In this document: piece by piece, positions 1 through 11,800 of the stretch
Layout: each line of letters begins with the position of its first letter
Position numbering within the stretch: position 1 is the first letter of the stretch
From: Pithys albifrons albifrons
Lineage: Eukaryota; Chordata; Aves; Passeriformes; Thamnophilidae
DNA: 64,000 bases
Reading direction: 5' to 3'
Assembly: GCF_047495875.1 (NCBI RefSeq)
Contig: NC_092497.1
Coordinates: 73,230,463-73,294,462 of the forward strand
The notes under the pieces: model-generated
What the model was told of the DNA's origin: nothing
Database searches by the model: none
The model's input: only the letters and a program-made list of their open reading frames with translations
Translations under genes and position numbers: made by a program

Positions 1-5
1 GCACA

Positions 6-473
6 ATGCACACCCTTGATTTGTTAAAAAAAATGGGGTGCTGGTTAGCTAAGGAGGCGAATGCCACCCATGAAGCCCTGGAGGAATTATTATTGGATGT
101 ACAGCAAAACAAAAATGCTACCCTCTGGAATAGGGCAGTGATTGATTTTTTTGTTACTAATCAATGGCCATGGTTGCCAGGAATTAAAGGGACTGTGTTG
201 CCTTAACTTTTCCAACCACTCCAAATCTATTCCTTCCCACATCAACCAGCTTCAGTCTCTAGTCCATGAGATTCGAGAGGATGATGGAGTAACATTAGAT
301 GACCTTTTCAGCTGGCTACCCCTTAAAGGTCCTTCTGCTGCAATTTAAAAATTTGTGTTGTTTCTATTGTTGGGTTTGTTTGTGGTGTTTCTCCTTGCTT
401 GTTTATTTAGCTGTCCCCAGGCTTGCTGGTCCATTCGAGCTGACCCCGCCATACAAAAAACAAAAAAGGGAGA
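6..473 (+). pseudogene. Broken env transmembrane-subunit segment of an alpharetrovirus-like endogenous retrovirus
   Basis: This is the 3' part of a retroviral envelope gene; its start lies outside the window. In an active virus this subunit anchors the spike and drives membrane fusion. The frame from 6 ends at 206 and holds a leucine-rich helical stretch followed by an N-R-A-V-I-D segment, as in alpharetrovirus TM subunits. The similarity then moves to another frame from about 142. That frame carries the CX6CC motif (Cys at 175-177, Cys-Cys at 196-201) and a following N-x-S/T site. The change of frame falls at the T run 146-152. An in-frame TAA at 346-348 then cuts off the hydrophobic membrane anchor, which continues in the same frame from about 349 to 420. 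The frame stays open past the polypurine tract into the LTR as far as 642. With one frameshift and one nonsense codon, this copy is a dead remnant. The family assignment rests on recognising the motifs, not on alignment. Confidence 0.8.
454..473 (+). promoter_or_regulatory. Retroviral polypurine tract (plus-strand primer site)
   Basis: A purine-rich run (A-rich, then GGGAGA) lies directly before the TG that opens the LTR. This is where retroviruses prime plus-strand DNA synthesis. Its place between env and the LTR fixes the element's orientation as plus and marks the LTR as the 3' LTR. Confidence 0.7.
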
Positions 474-1005
474 TGTGGGAAATGCATGTCATACTAAAAA
501 TGTCATGGAAAAATACTGCTGGCAGTGGATTTATGAATGTCAAGAAGGACTAGAGCCAGTGACACCTGAGACAGACCACAAACTGAGTTTAGAACTTAAT
601 GTTGCAGAAGATTTTATATGGGTTTTGTTGTTTTATTGTTAATAGTCTTAACACTTCCCCAATTTTTCAATTTCAATATGGCTTCCCAGTTTTTATTTTT
701 CCCATACTCATCCCCTCCATGTTTTCTTCTTGCCATAATCCCCCAGGCTATTTTCCCATCCCTGCCCAGGACCCTGTTCCCTTATTGGTTGATTGATGGT
801 TGTCCTTTTATTGGTTGTTTGTCTCCCTGGTTACTCACTTCTCCCCTGCTTCTACCCAATGCCCTTCATGATACCTCCCATTTTCTAGATCTTTCCCCAA
901 CCTACCCTATAAAAAGTCTGTGCTCTCCTGAGTAAACTGCTTCTTTGCACTTCTCACCATGTGTGGAAGTGTGTTGGAGAGGTTGCCTTCAGTTGGCAAC
1001 CGTCA
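474..1005 (+). mobile_element. 3' LTR of the alpharetrovirus-like (class II) endogenous retrovirus
   Basis: The LTR opens with TGTGGGAAATG right after the polypurine tract. It most likely closes with ...CCGTCA at 1005, giving about 532 bp with TG...CA ends. U3 carries two inverted CCAAT boxes (ATTGG near 783 and 810) and a TATA box (TATAAAAAG, 908-916). An AGTAAA at 931-936 could serve as a variant polyadenylation signal in a short R region, leaving a short U5. Two CCAAT boxes upstream of a TATA box fit the design of alpharetroviral promoters. The 5' LTR is outside the window, so neither the right boundary nor a target-site duplication can be tested here. The boundary at 1005 may be off by a few bases. 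Confidence 0.72.
908..916 (+). promoter_or_regulatory. TATA box of the class II ERV LTR
   Basis: TATAAAAAG, about 120 bp downstream of two inverted CCAAT boxes inside the LTR. It would place transcription initiation near 935-945. Whether it is active cannot be seen from sequence. Confidence 0.6.
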
Positions 1006-1032
1006 ATGAGCTTTAAGTATTCATGACTGTCA

Positions 1033-1072
1033 AAACATACCATACATAACATACATACACAACATAACATAC
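1033..1072. repeat. Imperfect (CATA)n simple repeat
   Basis: A short run of imperfect ACATA/CATAC units lies about 30 bp past the proposed end of the ERV LTR. Confidence 0.7.
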
Positions 1073-3340
1073 GCTTTAACTGTCTGTTTTATCTACTAAG
1101 TTTCTGTTTGCCATTTTCTACTATGCTTTCTATCTTCAAACACACATGGTTTCAAAAATTCAGGAAACATTTGTTCTACTCTATTTTTTAGAAAATTATT
1201 TTGTTCTCTGTTACACATTTCTTTTAATATCTTTCTACTTTTCTTACTAAAACAGCAGAATTTGCACCTATGTCCATCATTGTTGTAAGGTTAGTTGTCT
1301 AGATTTATGCATCTAAGTAGGGAACTTTTACAGAACATATCCAGTGTCTTGACAAATCCACAGTCTGTCATTTTATATCATTCTGTCTGTAGAAAGTCTC
1401 TCCCTCCAATATTTATCTATGCATCTTATTAAAGGATTCACCTACCTGACACCGGTGTGACTCCTTGTGAAAATCTGGAGTTCACTAATCTTATGTCACA
1501 AAAGTGAAGGAATATGGAAAATGAGATACTTTGCAAGTATGTTTATTGTAATTTGAATCCAGAATTGGAACACTGTCCCATTCAGATGTTTTCACTTGCC
1601 AATAAATAACACTTTGTTCCCCAACACTGCAACATATCAGTATCTTTGATTCTTACTGCTGTCTATTAAATGACTGATATCAAATTTAACAGTGGCAGTT
1701 CCTGAGGTTAGCAGACAGGTGCTGCTACATTCCTGCTGCTCTGCAATCAGCTACATGTTGCAATGTTCAATTCAGATCTCTTAAAACTGATGGCTTCATT
1801 CTGATCTTATTTACCTTCCTATTTCCACTTCACTCTTTTTATTTTGTCTATTTTCAACACCTTTCACGTAGATTTTCTTCTGCAATTTTCTCTTTGGCAT
1901 GCCTTTCCTTCTCAAACTGGTCCAGAAATCTGCTCAGTGAAATCCCCCCCAAACAGCCATATTTTTATAGCTGAGGACTGACCAGCTAACTAAACAATCT
2001 ACTTATCTATTTATTTTAGTATCCTACTGTACAGTTCATATATAAAAGGTGGAAAGAAATTGTTTAGTAGACAGGTGGGGTTGAATGAGCTTCCAGCAAT
2101 AGGAAAATGGGTGACAGTGAATGTAGGAACAAGCTTGGCAGAGTTGAATGATTATGGGGTGAATGAAGTATAGTAAGTAAGGAGTTAAACTCATAAGATT
2201 ATGAATAATGAAAGATGTTACATTAGTCACCAATATGGCATTTTCATGTGGTTATTTGTTCTGTCTAGTTATATTCTTTTAACTAGAAATACTAATATTC
2301 TTTTAATCTTCTATATATCTTAATTTACTTCTTTGAAGCAGACGTGAGAAACAGTTCATGCTTTGAAACTTTCTGCATCCTAGGTGCCTTAACTGTAAAT
2401 GACATCAGAGTCCCATATCCAAAGGGTCATCTCTATCTTACCTGAAATTTAAAAGGTAGTGGGCTCCACATGGTTTAGGCAATCTCATCTCACACTGCTG
2501 TGCATAAATAGTGGCTGCTTTTTATTATTGTCTTGTCCAATGGAAGGGATTTTTTGGCTATTTTTTAACTCAAGAAGCTATATTTTTGTCTTGAAGTGCC
2601 TTTTTAAGCATTCTTAAGACATGAGCAAAAGAATTCAGAGAAGGAGCTGTGATTGGCAGATCCCATTCAATCCTGAAAAACTGTGATTCTTGTTAATTCC
2701 TCACCCTACTCTCAGAATCAGTCTCACAGTAGGTGAACTCCCTAACACCATGGGCATTCATTTTACTTCTCAGTTTATTATAGCATTTGTAACTGTTTTA
2801 TGTTAGAGATTTGTAAAGTTTTTCTTTGATCAGCTCTACCCTACAGTCTTCTGAAGTAATTTGAGAAACCATTTGTCTCTCTCAAAGACAACATTCCAGA
2901 ACAAAAACCTCTAAATTAATTCAGGAACTAATAACATGTAAGTCTATGTTTGCATTTATAATGCACTGGGACTGTGTGCCAGTATTAGGGAACTCTACAT
3001 ATAAATAGATATATGCTTAAAGACCAGCTAGAGAAAATGTTGATATATTTATGCTAACGTTATGCTCTAAAAGTCTCAATTTCTATTAGTTAACTCCAAT
3101 CCCTTTTACAGGAACAGAAAAAAAATTCCTTTTTTTACCTTTCTGGAAATTTTACTTGGGGTAATGGTGAGAAAAATGGAACACACACCACCTTTTATGC
3201 ATAGAGAGCCTGTTATTGCTGTATTTCTGTAATGATTGATTCATGGAAGATGCTTGCTGAAGCCAAAAGTACTTCTGCCAGGGATGGATCTTACAGCTTG
3301 CTGAGGCATTAGATTACACTCTCAGGAGACAGGCTAGGGG
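1073..3340. other. AT-rich sequence without recognisable gene or repeat
   Basis: Stop codons are frequent in all frames and no open frame exceeds about 65 codons. I recognise no CR1, LTR or RNA gene. It is probably intergenic or intronic single-copy DNA. Confidence 0.55.
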
Positions 3341-3341
3341 A

Positions 3342-3462
3342 TTTTTTATATATACATGCACATATATACTACATGCGTACACGCACACACATGCGTATAT
3401 ATATTTATATATATGTATATATATGCATGCGCATATATATATATATATATATATACACACCT
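3342..3462. repeat. Compound (TA)n/(CA)n microsatellite
   Basis: Alternating purine-pyrimidine sequence of mixed TATA, CACA and GCGTA units, with a pure (AT)n run at 3433-3455. A 63-codon open frame on the minus strand here is a low-complexity artefact. Confidence 0.9.
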
Positions 3463-6454
3463 TGACTGCATTTAACCACAGATTCACCAAGGCACCTCCA
3501 TCCACGAGGACAGTCTGCTGAAAGAGCTTTTACTCTCCTTGGTTCCCAGAACAGAGCAATCTAACTCAATGCAGTTTTACCTAGTCAAAAACTTCCCTTA
3601 TTGTCTCATTCAATGTCTCTGCCGAGGTGAATATGACTGCAACCTACTATCCCCCATCTTCAAAGGGACATACCTATGTTGCTAATGTGAAGTCAAATAG
3701 CCTAAGCCTTAAAATCTGGGACAACCCACCACCAAACATCTTAAGTCTGGAAGTACTGGCTATATGTGCATGGTGTTAATTTTTATATCAGAATGAACTG
3801 CACCTGTACAAATGTAAATAAATGACAGCAGGTGTGATGCTAAGCATGTATAAGCTATGATGTACCTGTGAGTTGTCACCTGACATACTTTGACAGTGCT
3901 GGTCATATGCTAGTGCTGTGCCTAGTGTCAGTTGTGCATAACTCCACTACATGCTGTATGCTTCATTTGAACTCAAGTATTTCCCACAGATTTTTGAGGT
4001 TTTTTTTTCCAATTCAGTTTCAAATAAAAACATTAACACCAATGAGAAAAAAGCAACTATTCTCAGTTTCCAACCAATCTTGATTTTAGAGATGCCTTTT
4101 ATTTTTTTAATCAGAAAACCTTGAAAAGCCAGACATGAAAATGAGCATCTTCCTCACCAGACTAACAAATGTGTGAAATTTCATAGAAATCCATTCTCAC
4201 AGTTTCATTATGTAGAGGATTAATGTTTAATGCTGGCATGCTGCAAGTCCAGACTAATAAGAAATGCTACAAAAGACTATTGTACAGGGGATGAAAATTT
4301 CATCAAACATTCCAAGAGCATCTAAAATGTTTACAGAGCAAAAAGTTAGCTGGAAGAGCTTCTATTTGTGTTCAAGCAATTTCCTTGGTGTAAAATGAGA
4401 TTTTAATCATTGTATAGTTCCGTAGTGTCCATATTGCTACTTTTTTTCTTCCTTTGTCATCTTTGACCTTGATCATAGAGCTATAAAAAGTTCCATTTTT
4501 TTACCTCTTTTGTCCCTGTATAATGCAAAGCAGCTTGTTTTTGTTTTCTTCCTTGTTAGAGTGAAATGAGCATCCAGATTGCATTCACCAATACTATGAT
4601 ATTGCCTGAAACAGCAGTCAACCATATATTACTAATGACTGTAGCTTTCTTAAATAAAAAATAAATTATTCAGATTTCTATTGCAAATCAGTCACAGACA
4701 TCTTCTACCAACACTCTTGTCTGGAAGTTTGCCATGATATTACCAAAAAAATATCCAAAACCTAAAATAAAATTCATAAACTGTTTGGAAGAAGATACTT
4801 TTGGGAGCTTGAGCCGGTATTTCCACAGAACTGTTGTCAGTAGCTTTTATTTTCTGGACTAATTTGAATTTATACCACAATGATACAAAGACTTGAGGTG
4901 AGAATTCTTCTGTATAGGAGATTTTCTGTTGGGTTCAATATGTTGAATTTCATGTAGGATGAACAACTTCCTCCTTATTCAATGCTAACAAATTACTTTA
5001 TTTCTAGTCTATGATAGTTTTACCAATAATGTGGATATAAATGTAGAAAGAAGAAATCTAACTTAGTGCTCACAGGAAAAAAAAGAAATTGCAAAATGCA
5101 CTAATTTGAACAGTTAAAAAAAATCCTCTCCAGAACTATTAGTGAAGTGTTTTATTAAAAGCCATTACACAGCCAAGCCCCAGTGAAGTAATCTAGTAGG
5201 TTTTTATGGTCCTTTTGTAGACTTCTGAATGCTCCTCCATGTATTTTTCAGGATATCTCAGAAGTGATTAGCTGAGATAGCATTAGAAGGACAATCTCAG
5301 AAAGAGCGTTTTAGACTTGCTGGTTACCTGCTCAGTGCTGCCATCTTTCAGTATGAATTCCTAGACCCTAGGATGGATTTGAAACATGTATTTTTTTCTG
5401 GTACACAATCACTCATAGGCAGATTGTTTGCTTAAAACTAATTCTATTTCCTCATTTCAAAGGTAAGTGATCTCATGTATCGGTGAATGCCTGGAGCTCA
5501 GTGGTCTATTGACTGGGTGATGAAGGGTTTTGCAATGACTTCTTAGCAGGGTCAGCTGAGACTGTTCTGATGAGTTCTTCTAATTCACCTGGTCAGTGGT
5601 CCTGTGTGACCACTCCCACATATGGACAATCCATCCATTACTATTGATTGCTTTAAACTGTGTACAACACAAATGTACACAAAAGGTTATGTCAGCATCA
5701 GCTGGCCTGTGATGGGAGAATATTCCAGATTCAAAAATTCTCCTGTAGAGTCCTGTAACATCTAGTCAAGTGCATTGTCACAAAGGTGGCTAGAAGTGGA
5801 GTCCATCACCATGCCTTAGGAGTGTCTGCTCTGACACCTATGCCATAGATGATTGAAACATTGCTGGATGACATGGGCACTTGATGACCAGGTGTGCTGG
5901 TTTTGCACACAAACACAACCCTGACATCGAGTTGCAACAAGGCTGTGCCTGGAACTTCCTCCTTACCGTACAACTGTAACTCAAATTCCTTAGATTATTA
6001 TCCTTCAATATTTGGCCAAGAAAAAGATTGATTAATTTTAATAAAGTTAATTCTTTATTTTAAAGCTTTATGAGTGCTACATATTCATGGCAAACTGTTC
6101 CTGAGATCTTCATATGCACGGAAGTCAGCAAGGATATAAGTATATGAAATGTGAAAACTCTTTGGGATATGAGAGAAATTTAGACCCCAAACACTGGCAT
6201 CTCTCACTATTTTCAGCATAGTCCCACAAAAACGTTTGAATTTTATTTATGACTCTTCATACATTGTTCATCATGTTTATTTTTAATGTGTAGTCAAGGT
6301 ATGCTTATAAAAAACAAAAGGTAAAAAGCAAAGACCAAAGGAAACATCAGAGAAAAGCAGAGAGAAGTAAGAAAAACATTGGGAACAAGTAGCAACTTGA
6401 ACTGCAACTGAAAGAGCTTTGTCTGAGAAAAGATGCTTCTGGACTGTTATGAAA
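3463..6454. other. AT-rich sequence without recognisable gene
   Basis: No frame longer than about 80 codons and no CR1 tail motif. A stretch near 5910-6080 has a weak LTR-like look but no definable ends (see rejected items). Confidence 0.5.
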
Positions 6455-6477
6455 GGGGTGGGGTGGGGGGAAAGGGG
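6455..6477 (+). other. G-quadruplex-type tract, plus strand
   Basis: Four G runs (6455-6458, 6460-6463, 6465-6470, 6474-6477) are separated by loops of 1, 1 and 3 bases. This matches the canonical intramolecular G4 pattern with short loops. Function is unknown and no gene is recognisable beside it. Confidence 0.75.
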
Positions 6478-8292
6478 AAAACCCCCTCTTCCTTGCTGGA
6501 TTTCTTGGTTTTCAGAGAAACAGAAGTTCATCTTTTTACTCCCAGTAATTAATAACCCTAATTCATGCTGTCACACTTTTTTTCCCCTCCAGATGGAGGA
6601 CTTAATCTCAATATTAGATATGTCACACAAACTTGAATAGAACTAGATATGACCACAGGTGATAAACTGATGAAACATACTATGGTGAGTGTTACTGCTA
6701 CGTAAGGAACAGCTAGAGTTATGAAGGATTTTTAAGAAGTTTATTTATCCTTTCAGCATCAATAAAAGAGCAGCATCTAATCAGTTGCCATTTTATTCTG
6801 ACAAGAAAACAAGTATGATCACGAATCAGCATTGCATATTATGAACAGAAAAAATACATGCCTCTGTAATTGTCATGTTTTGTAAAAATCCAACACCAGA
6901 AGCAAATAAAGAAACCTTCAGATCTTTTCATTTTGTTGCCTTGTTGGTTTTTGAAAACAGCACTGAAAGTGCTTTACTTTGACACCCCTCCACATCCCTC
7001 TCCTAAGCAATTTTTTAGCTGGTATGTCTGGTACATTGATTCAAAATAACTTGGTTTTCATTGAAAAGGTTCCTAAATGAAGTACGTAGATTTTTTATTA
7101 TTTTTCAGTTTACAAAAATGCTTAGAAAAAATGTAGGGGGGAAAAAAAGAACCTAGCTAGAAAGCTTTAAAACTGTTGCTGATGTGTTGCCTATATTCAT
7201 ATTACTCTTAGTTTCTAAACAGTAGTTATCGTACTTTGTCAGCATAATGTGTGCATTGAAATCTCCATTAAAATTGTGATAATACTCTCACATGCACTGA
7301 ATCAAATATCACCAAGACTAAATCAGTGTGTTTATTTTCCCATCCTGGAATGCCTTGGTGTTTATGCTCAGTATGTTTTAGTACATTTCATTGTATTTCT
7401 TCCCTTCCTCAAAATGTATGGTTCCTGTCCATTTGCAATGACTAGATATTCAAAAGTTCTTGAAGGGGGAGGACAACAGAAAGATTTTTTTTAATGCTTT
7501 TTTTCCTTCTGTATAAAACCAGATCATAGTTTTAGAAATTTGAATTGAGCTTGGCAATAACTTTAGTACCTAATCTCCTAGAAAAATCTGGATTTTTTGG
7601 AAATGGATAGTTCAGTTGTACCTGAATGTGTGGCTTAGAGGCAATGGTATGTTTTCCTATATTTATCATGGATCATTCACTATATGGATCACTGTCACCT
7701 CCCATCCTGAAAAGAACTTTAAGCTATAGTATTGCCTTCACAATAGTCCAGTCCTCCCCTGTAGGGCTTTTGGTACTATTAAGTATACACTATAAGAAAT
7801 ATTTATCATATATAGTAAAGACTGACTACGACTGAAAGTTGGGATGGATCAGCTGAGGATGGGAGGCATAACACTCAATTATAAAGCATTGCATAAAAAG
7901 AGAAGGCTGATAACCTTTCATTTGAAAACAAAAAGCTCTAGTGCTCAGTGCCACAAATTTTATGAATAAAATTTGTCACTATGGCTACAATACAAAGAAA
8001 TTAAATACACTGTAGGTGAACAGTATTATCTAGGAAATTCTGAACTGGAGGTAGAGGACTTTTTCAGCTTGTTCAGTGCCTTGGAATAATGCACTAATTG
8101 ATGCTCTTTACCTGGAGAAATCCCAGCCTGAATTTTCAAGTAAAAGTTAAGTAGATCCTATATACTTCTATGCTCACTTCAAAAATGGGCAACAAAAGTA
8201 ATAAGAAGGGTAAAATGATGTGTCAGAGTTCTTTATAGGAGGTATCATTTCTCACCTGTAAAGTTTTAAGATTGTGTTTGTACTAATGTCTT
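6478..8292. other. AT-rich sequence without recognisable gene
   Basis: Only short chance frames (81 codons or fewer) and no transposon signature that I recognise. Confidence 0.5.
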
Positions 8293-8443
8293 TTTGGGGT
8301 GTGTACCCCAAATGTGTGTGGGCCCTCTGTAAGAGTCATATTGTTATTTCAGAATCAGTTGTGAGACTTATTGTTGGAGTTTCAGGTGATGTGTGCTCAT
8401 CATATTCATTTCCACATAAATGTATCATGCCAACAGCATGATA
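8293..8443. repeat. Two small perfect inverted repeats
   Basis: The first has arms 8293-8300 and 8305-8312 (TTTGGGGT/ACCCCAAA) with a 4-base loop. The second has arms 8423-8430 and 8436-8443 (TATCATGC/GCATGATA) with a 5-base loop. Both are short enough to arise by chance. Confidence 0.6.
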
Positions 8444-8780
8444 TGATCATCAGGGTTGTCCTATGAAAGAATCAGGGGTTACCATACTCTAAGGTAGAAA
8501 TCTATGTAGAACATGTGCATTCATTTATTCCATCTGAAGTAGATTTAGTAACTATGAACTGCTGGACAATGATGTTGTCTATTGTATTTTATTTAGGGAA
8601 TAAGTACAAGACAGAGAATGAAAGTTAATTTTAGAAATATAATCTGATGTTTAACCTGAAAGAAATATTACAGACAGACAAAAATGTAATTAATTTTAAA
8701 TAAAAATTATATGTTGAGGTTTATACATTTGATGAAAATGCTTTAGCTTCTATTTTCAGTATGGGAGTTGGCCATAGAAC

Positions 8781-8824
8781 TCATTAATTGATTCATTGAT
8801 TCATTGATTCATTCATTCATTCAT
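8781..8824. repeat. (TTCA)n / (ATTGATTC)n simple repeat
   Basis: ATTGATTC units that pass into ATTC units at 8809-8824. Confidence 0.85.
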
Positions 8825-11800
8825 ATCCCTGAAATAGTCTATTTGACATACTACTTTTCAGCCTTTTACTGGATCTGGATATAATGCTCCCAGTCCTGTA
8901 TAAGTATGGTTTTCACTTTTAAATTCTTATTTACGTATTTTCCCATTATTTCTTCTTTTTAAAGGGCTTGAGTAATTCCTTTCTGTTCATTCAGCTTAAT
9001 TTTTATCTTTTAATGTGATTTAGGTGGTTTTCAGTTTATTATTATCGTAATGCAAACATCAGAACATTTGTAGGAAATCTTAAAGAAAGTTTTTTTGCTA
9101 TCTTGTTGAGGATTCATTCTACTGTTGTTATTATCAAAATTTCTGGGCTGGATGAAGATCTGTGTACCCACTGGAATGCTGAAATGAAAACATTAAGCTG
9201 TGAAAAGGTTAATACAAAAAAAAAAAAAAAGCCCAAACCACACAATCATGGCATTTTTTTCTGCTTAACACCACCTCTACATTTTTAATTCCCACAACAT
9301 TCCCAAGGTAGAAATGTAAATTGTAAGCAAAGACCAGTAGAGTTTCTGGTGGGAAGATCTGAAAGCTGACTTCTAGAATCCCTTAAGGCTGGGATGAAAG
9401 TGGGACCTTTTAAATGTGCCAAGTACTCACAATAGCTTTATTACCACATTGTTTCTCCACTCTGTAGATTGTGTGAAGGCCTGGAGACTAATTTCAGCAA
9501 CAGCCACAATTTACTAGCTATAGTAACCCTCAGATGAATAGTTTCTTGTAAAATCAGTGGCAACTTTATCCTGCTGGAGCACAAATAAATTAGATCTTAT
9601 TATTCCACATTCATTTAATCCAGGGACATTAGTCAGCAAGACCTTTCTGCAGCCTAATAAACAGCAGCAGCAGCAGTTTTTCTTTATGAGAATAGTTGTT
9701 CATCCTAAATTAGAGCCGACATTAAGGGAAGACAGGAACTTTTGCAGCATGATTTAAAGATATACAATATGAGACTGTAACAGTGTATGAAAACTGCACC
9801 CATGTGTATAAATATAGCAGGGTCATAATTTTGCTATATGTTACTTTAGAACATGTGGGCTATTTTATCTTGAAAGCGTGTATTTTGTAGTGGCAAGTAA
9901 TATTCATATTGTCTGGTTGTTTCTCTGGATTTAGCAGTGGCTCCTAATATTATACGTTTGTCACCTGTGTAAGACTAAATAATGTAAAAGAAGGACACTG
10001 ATTAAAAAAAAATACTGTACTGCATTGTAAATGACTGTATTTTTCTTTCACAACCCATAACCAAGAAAACATGCTTGAGTTCATATTTACAAACAATGCT
10101 TTAAAATGTTTGCTGTTGTTTGTGAAATGAATAATATGTGGATTTTTGAATGTGCACTCTCCTATTACCTACTGCTGTACATGAAAAATAATGGCTTTTT
10201 TCCCTTTTAAAAGTTTTTGTTTTGAACTCTTTTGGCAATTCTTTTTTTACTGCTATCAGTGTAGGTCTATCCTATAATTTACAATATACACACTTACTAT
10301 TTGGTTTTCAAGAAGGGAAGTTGTTTGCCAGAAAACTGCACAAGAACTCTGAATCTCTTCACAGTCTCTGCCAGAAAATTTTAGTGATATTCCTGTTAAA
10401 AACTTCAGTTTAAATTAAACTGCTTGGGATTAAGTATTTGCTGGAATGACAATTTCAGAGTGAAATTTCAGAGTAATGGAGTGGCTCAGGGTCACATGGC
10501 TTGTGATGTGTTGCTTTGAATTAAGACTTTTAAAATTTTAGCTTTTTTTTTTTTCTGGTAAGTGCACTGTGTCTATAGTACTGCTACAGTGTGTAAATGA
10601 CTGTTATTGTTATTTATTGGATCTGACTAATAGTCCATAACTAGAATCTTCCAGTTGAAAAATGGTGTCTCTTGAAGTACTTATGTCGGTTTGGATCCTT
10701 AAGGAAGAAAAATAGACCACGAGTCTTTGTTTGGAAGTGCTTTATATACACCATAAGTACCTTTGGTTTTAACTGAGAGTTTTCCATTCCACTATTACAT
10801 GAACTCACGATTATGTCTGCACAAACATATATGCAAACCAATAGACAAATGGATGTATACCCATTCCTCTGATTTTATCACTAACTATCGTCAGAATTTT
10901 TACAATAGTGGAAGTGTGTTACTATTCCTTCAAGTTCTCCTTGTAATGGATATTTTCTTCTATTTTGTAAATGGATTTTGCTGTAGTTCATGACTTGATT
11001 TCATTCAGTTTTATTATTGAAATAAAAATAGAGATTGAGCTACTATCCTCCACAGTCACTACTATCTTGTTGCCTTGCTGTGTACAGGTTTTATTTATTT
11101 ATTTTAAATATCTTTGCAGCTTCTTCTTTTTGTACCACTCATATGTAACAAAAATGAAAATGAATCTAGTATATGCACTGCTTTATGGGTTAATTTTTTG
11201 TTTGTGACTGAGTGGCTCTAAGAATCATATAATTGCTTCCAAGTATCTGGATGAGTCTTTTAATGAAAATTACAGCTTTCATGCTTGCCAACAGTGCCAC
11301 AAAGACAGAGCAATTGGAGCAAACCCATAATTTAGTACTGTACTTCCACTCATTTCTAACAAATGGAGAGCTCGGCTAATGCTTCTGTTCCTATGTTGTT
11401 GACATACACTATGGGAAGGTGTTGACATAAAATATTTGCTGTCCAAAATACTAGCAAAGTATCAGGGTACTACTCTTCATGTAGTTAATATTTTCCAAGA
11501 TTCTTCATTTCCTTTCATTCTCTTATACTGTCAACCTTGTACCAGTCCAGAAAAAAGAGATGATAGTTTTCATTATAAATATTCTTTGAATAATCTAAAG
11601 TCAACCAAGAAAGAATCATGACAAATCTGGCTCTTAATAAAGCCCACCTGCACTCCTTTTTTCGTACTTATATTCAAAATTGATTCTTGTGGCCTCAGAA
11701 GTCTTTTTATCTCTTTTCTGAGAGATGTCTCATGTATATGCTGCCTGAAGAATATATTTGAGAGGGTGCTCAAAAAGCATAGCATAAAATTTAGGGTTTC

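Noticed and set aside
3314..3505. 63-codon minus-strand frame with IYIYIYIC-type sequence
   Set aside because: Translation of a TA/CA microsatellite.
5910..6080. LTR-like segment with GTGCTGGTTTTGC and an AATAAAG near 6040
   Set aside because: Neither end can be defined and no duplication is visible. AATAAA is common in AT-rich DNA.
6590..6640. Splice-acceptor-like polypyrimidine tract and CAG followed by a short open frame
   Set aside because: The frame is only about 15 codons long, has no donor or neighbouring exon, and such sites occur by chance.
9100..9230. A15 tract as the tail of a processed pseudogene
   Set aside because: The upstream 130 bp resemble no gene and no target duplication was seen.
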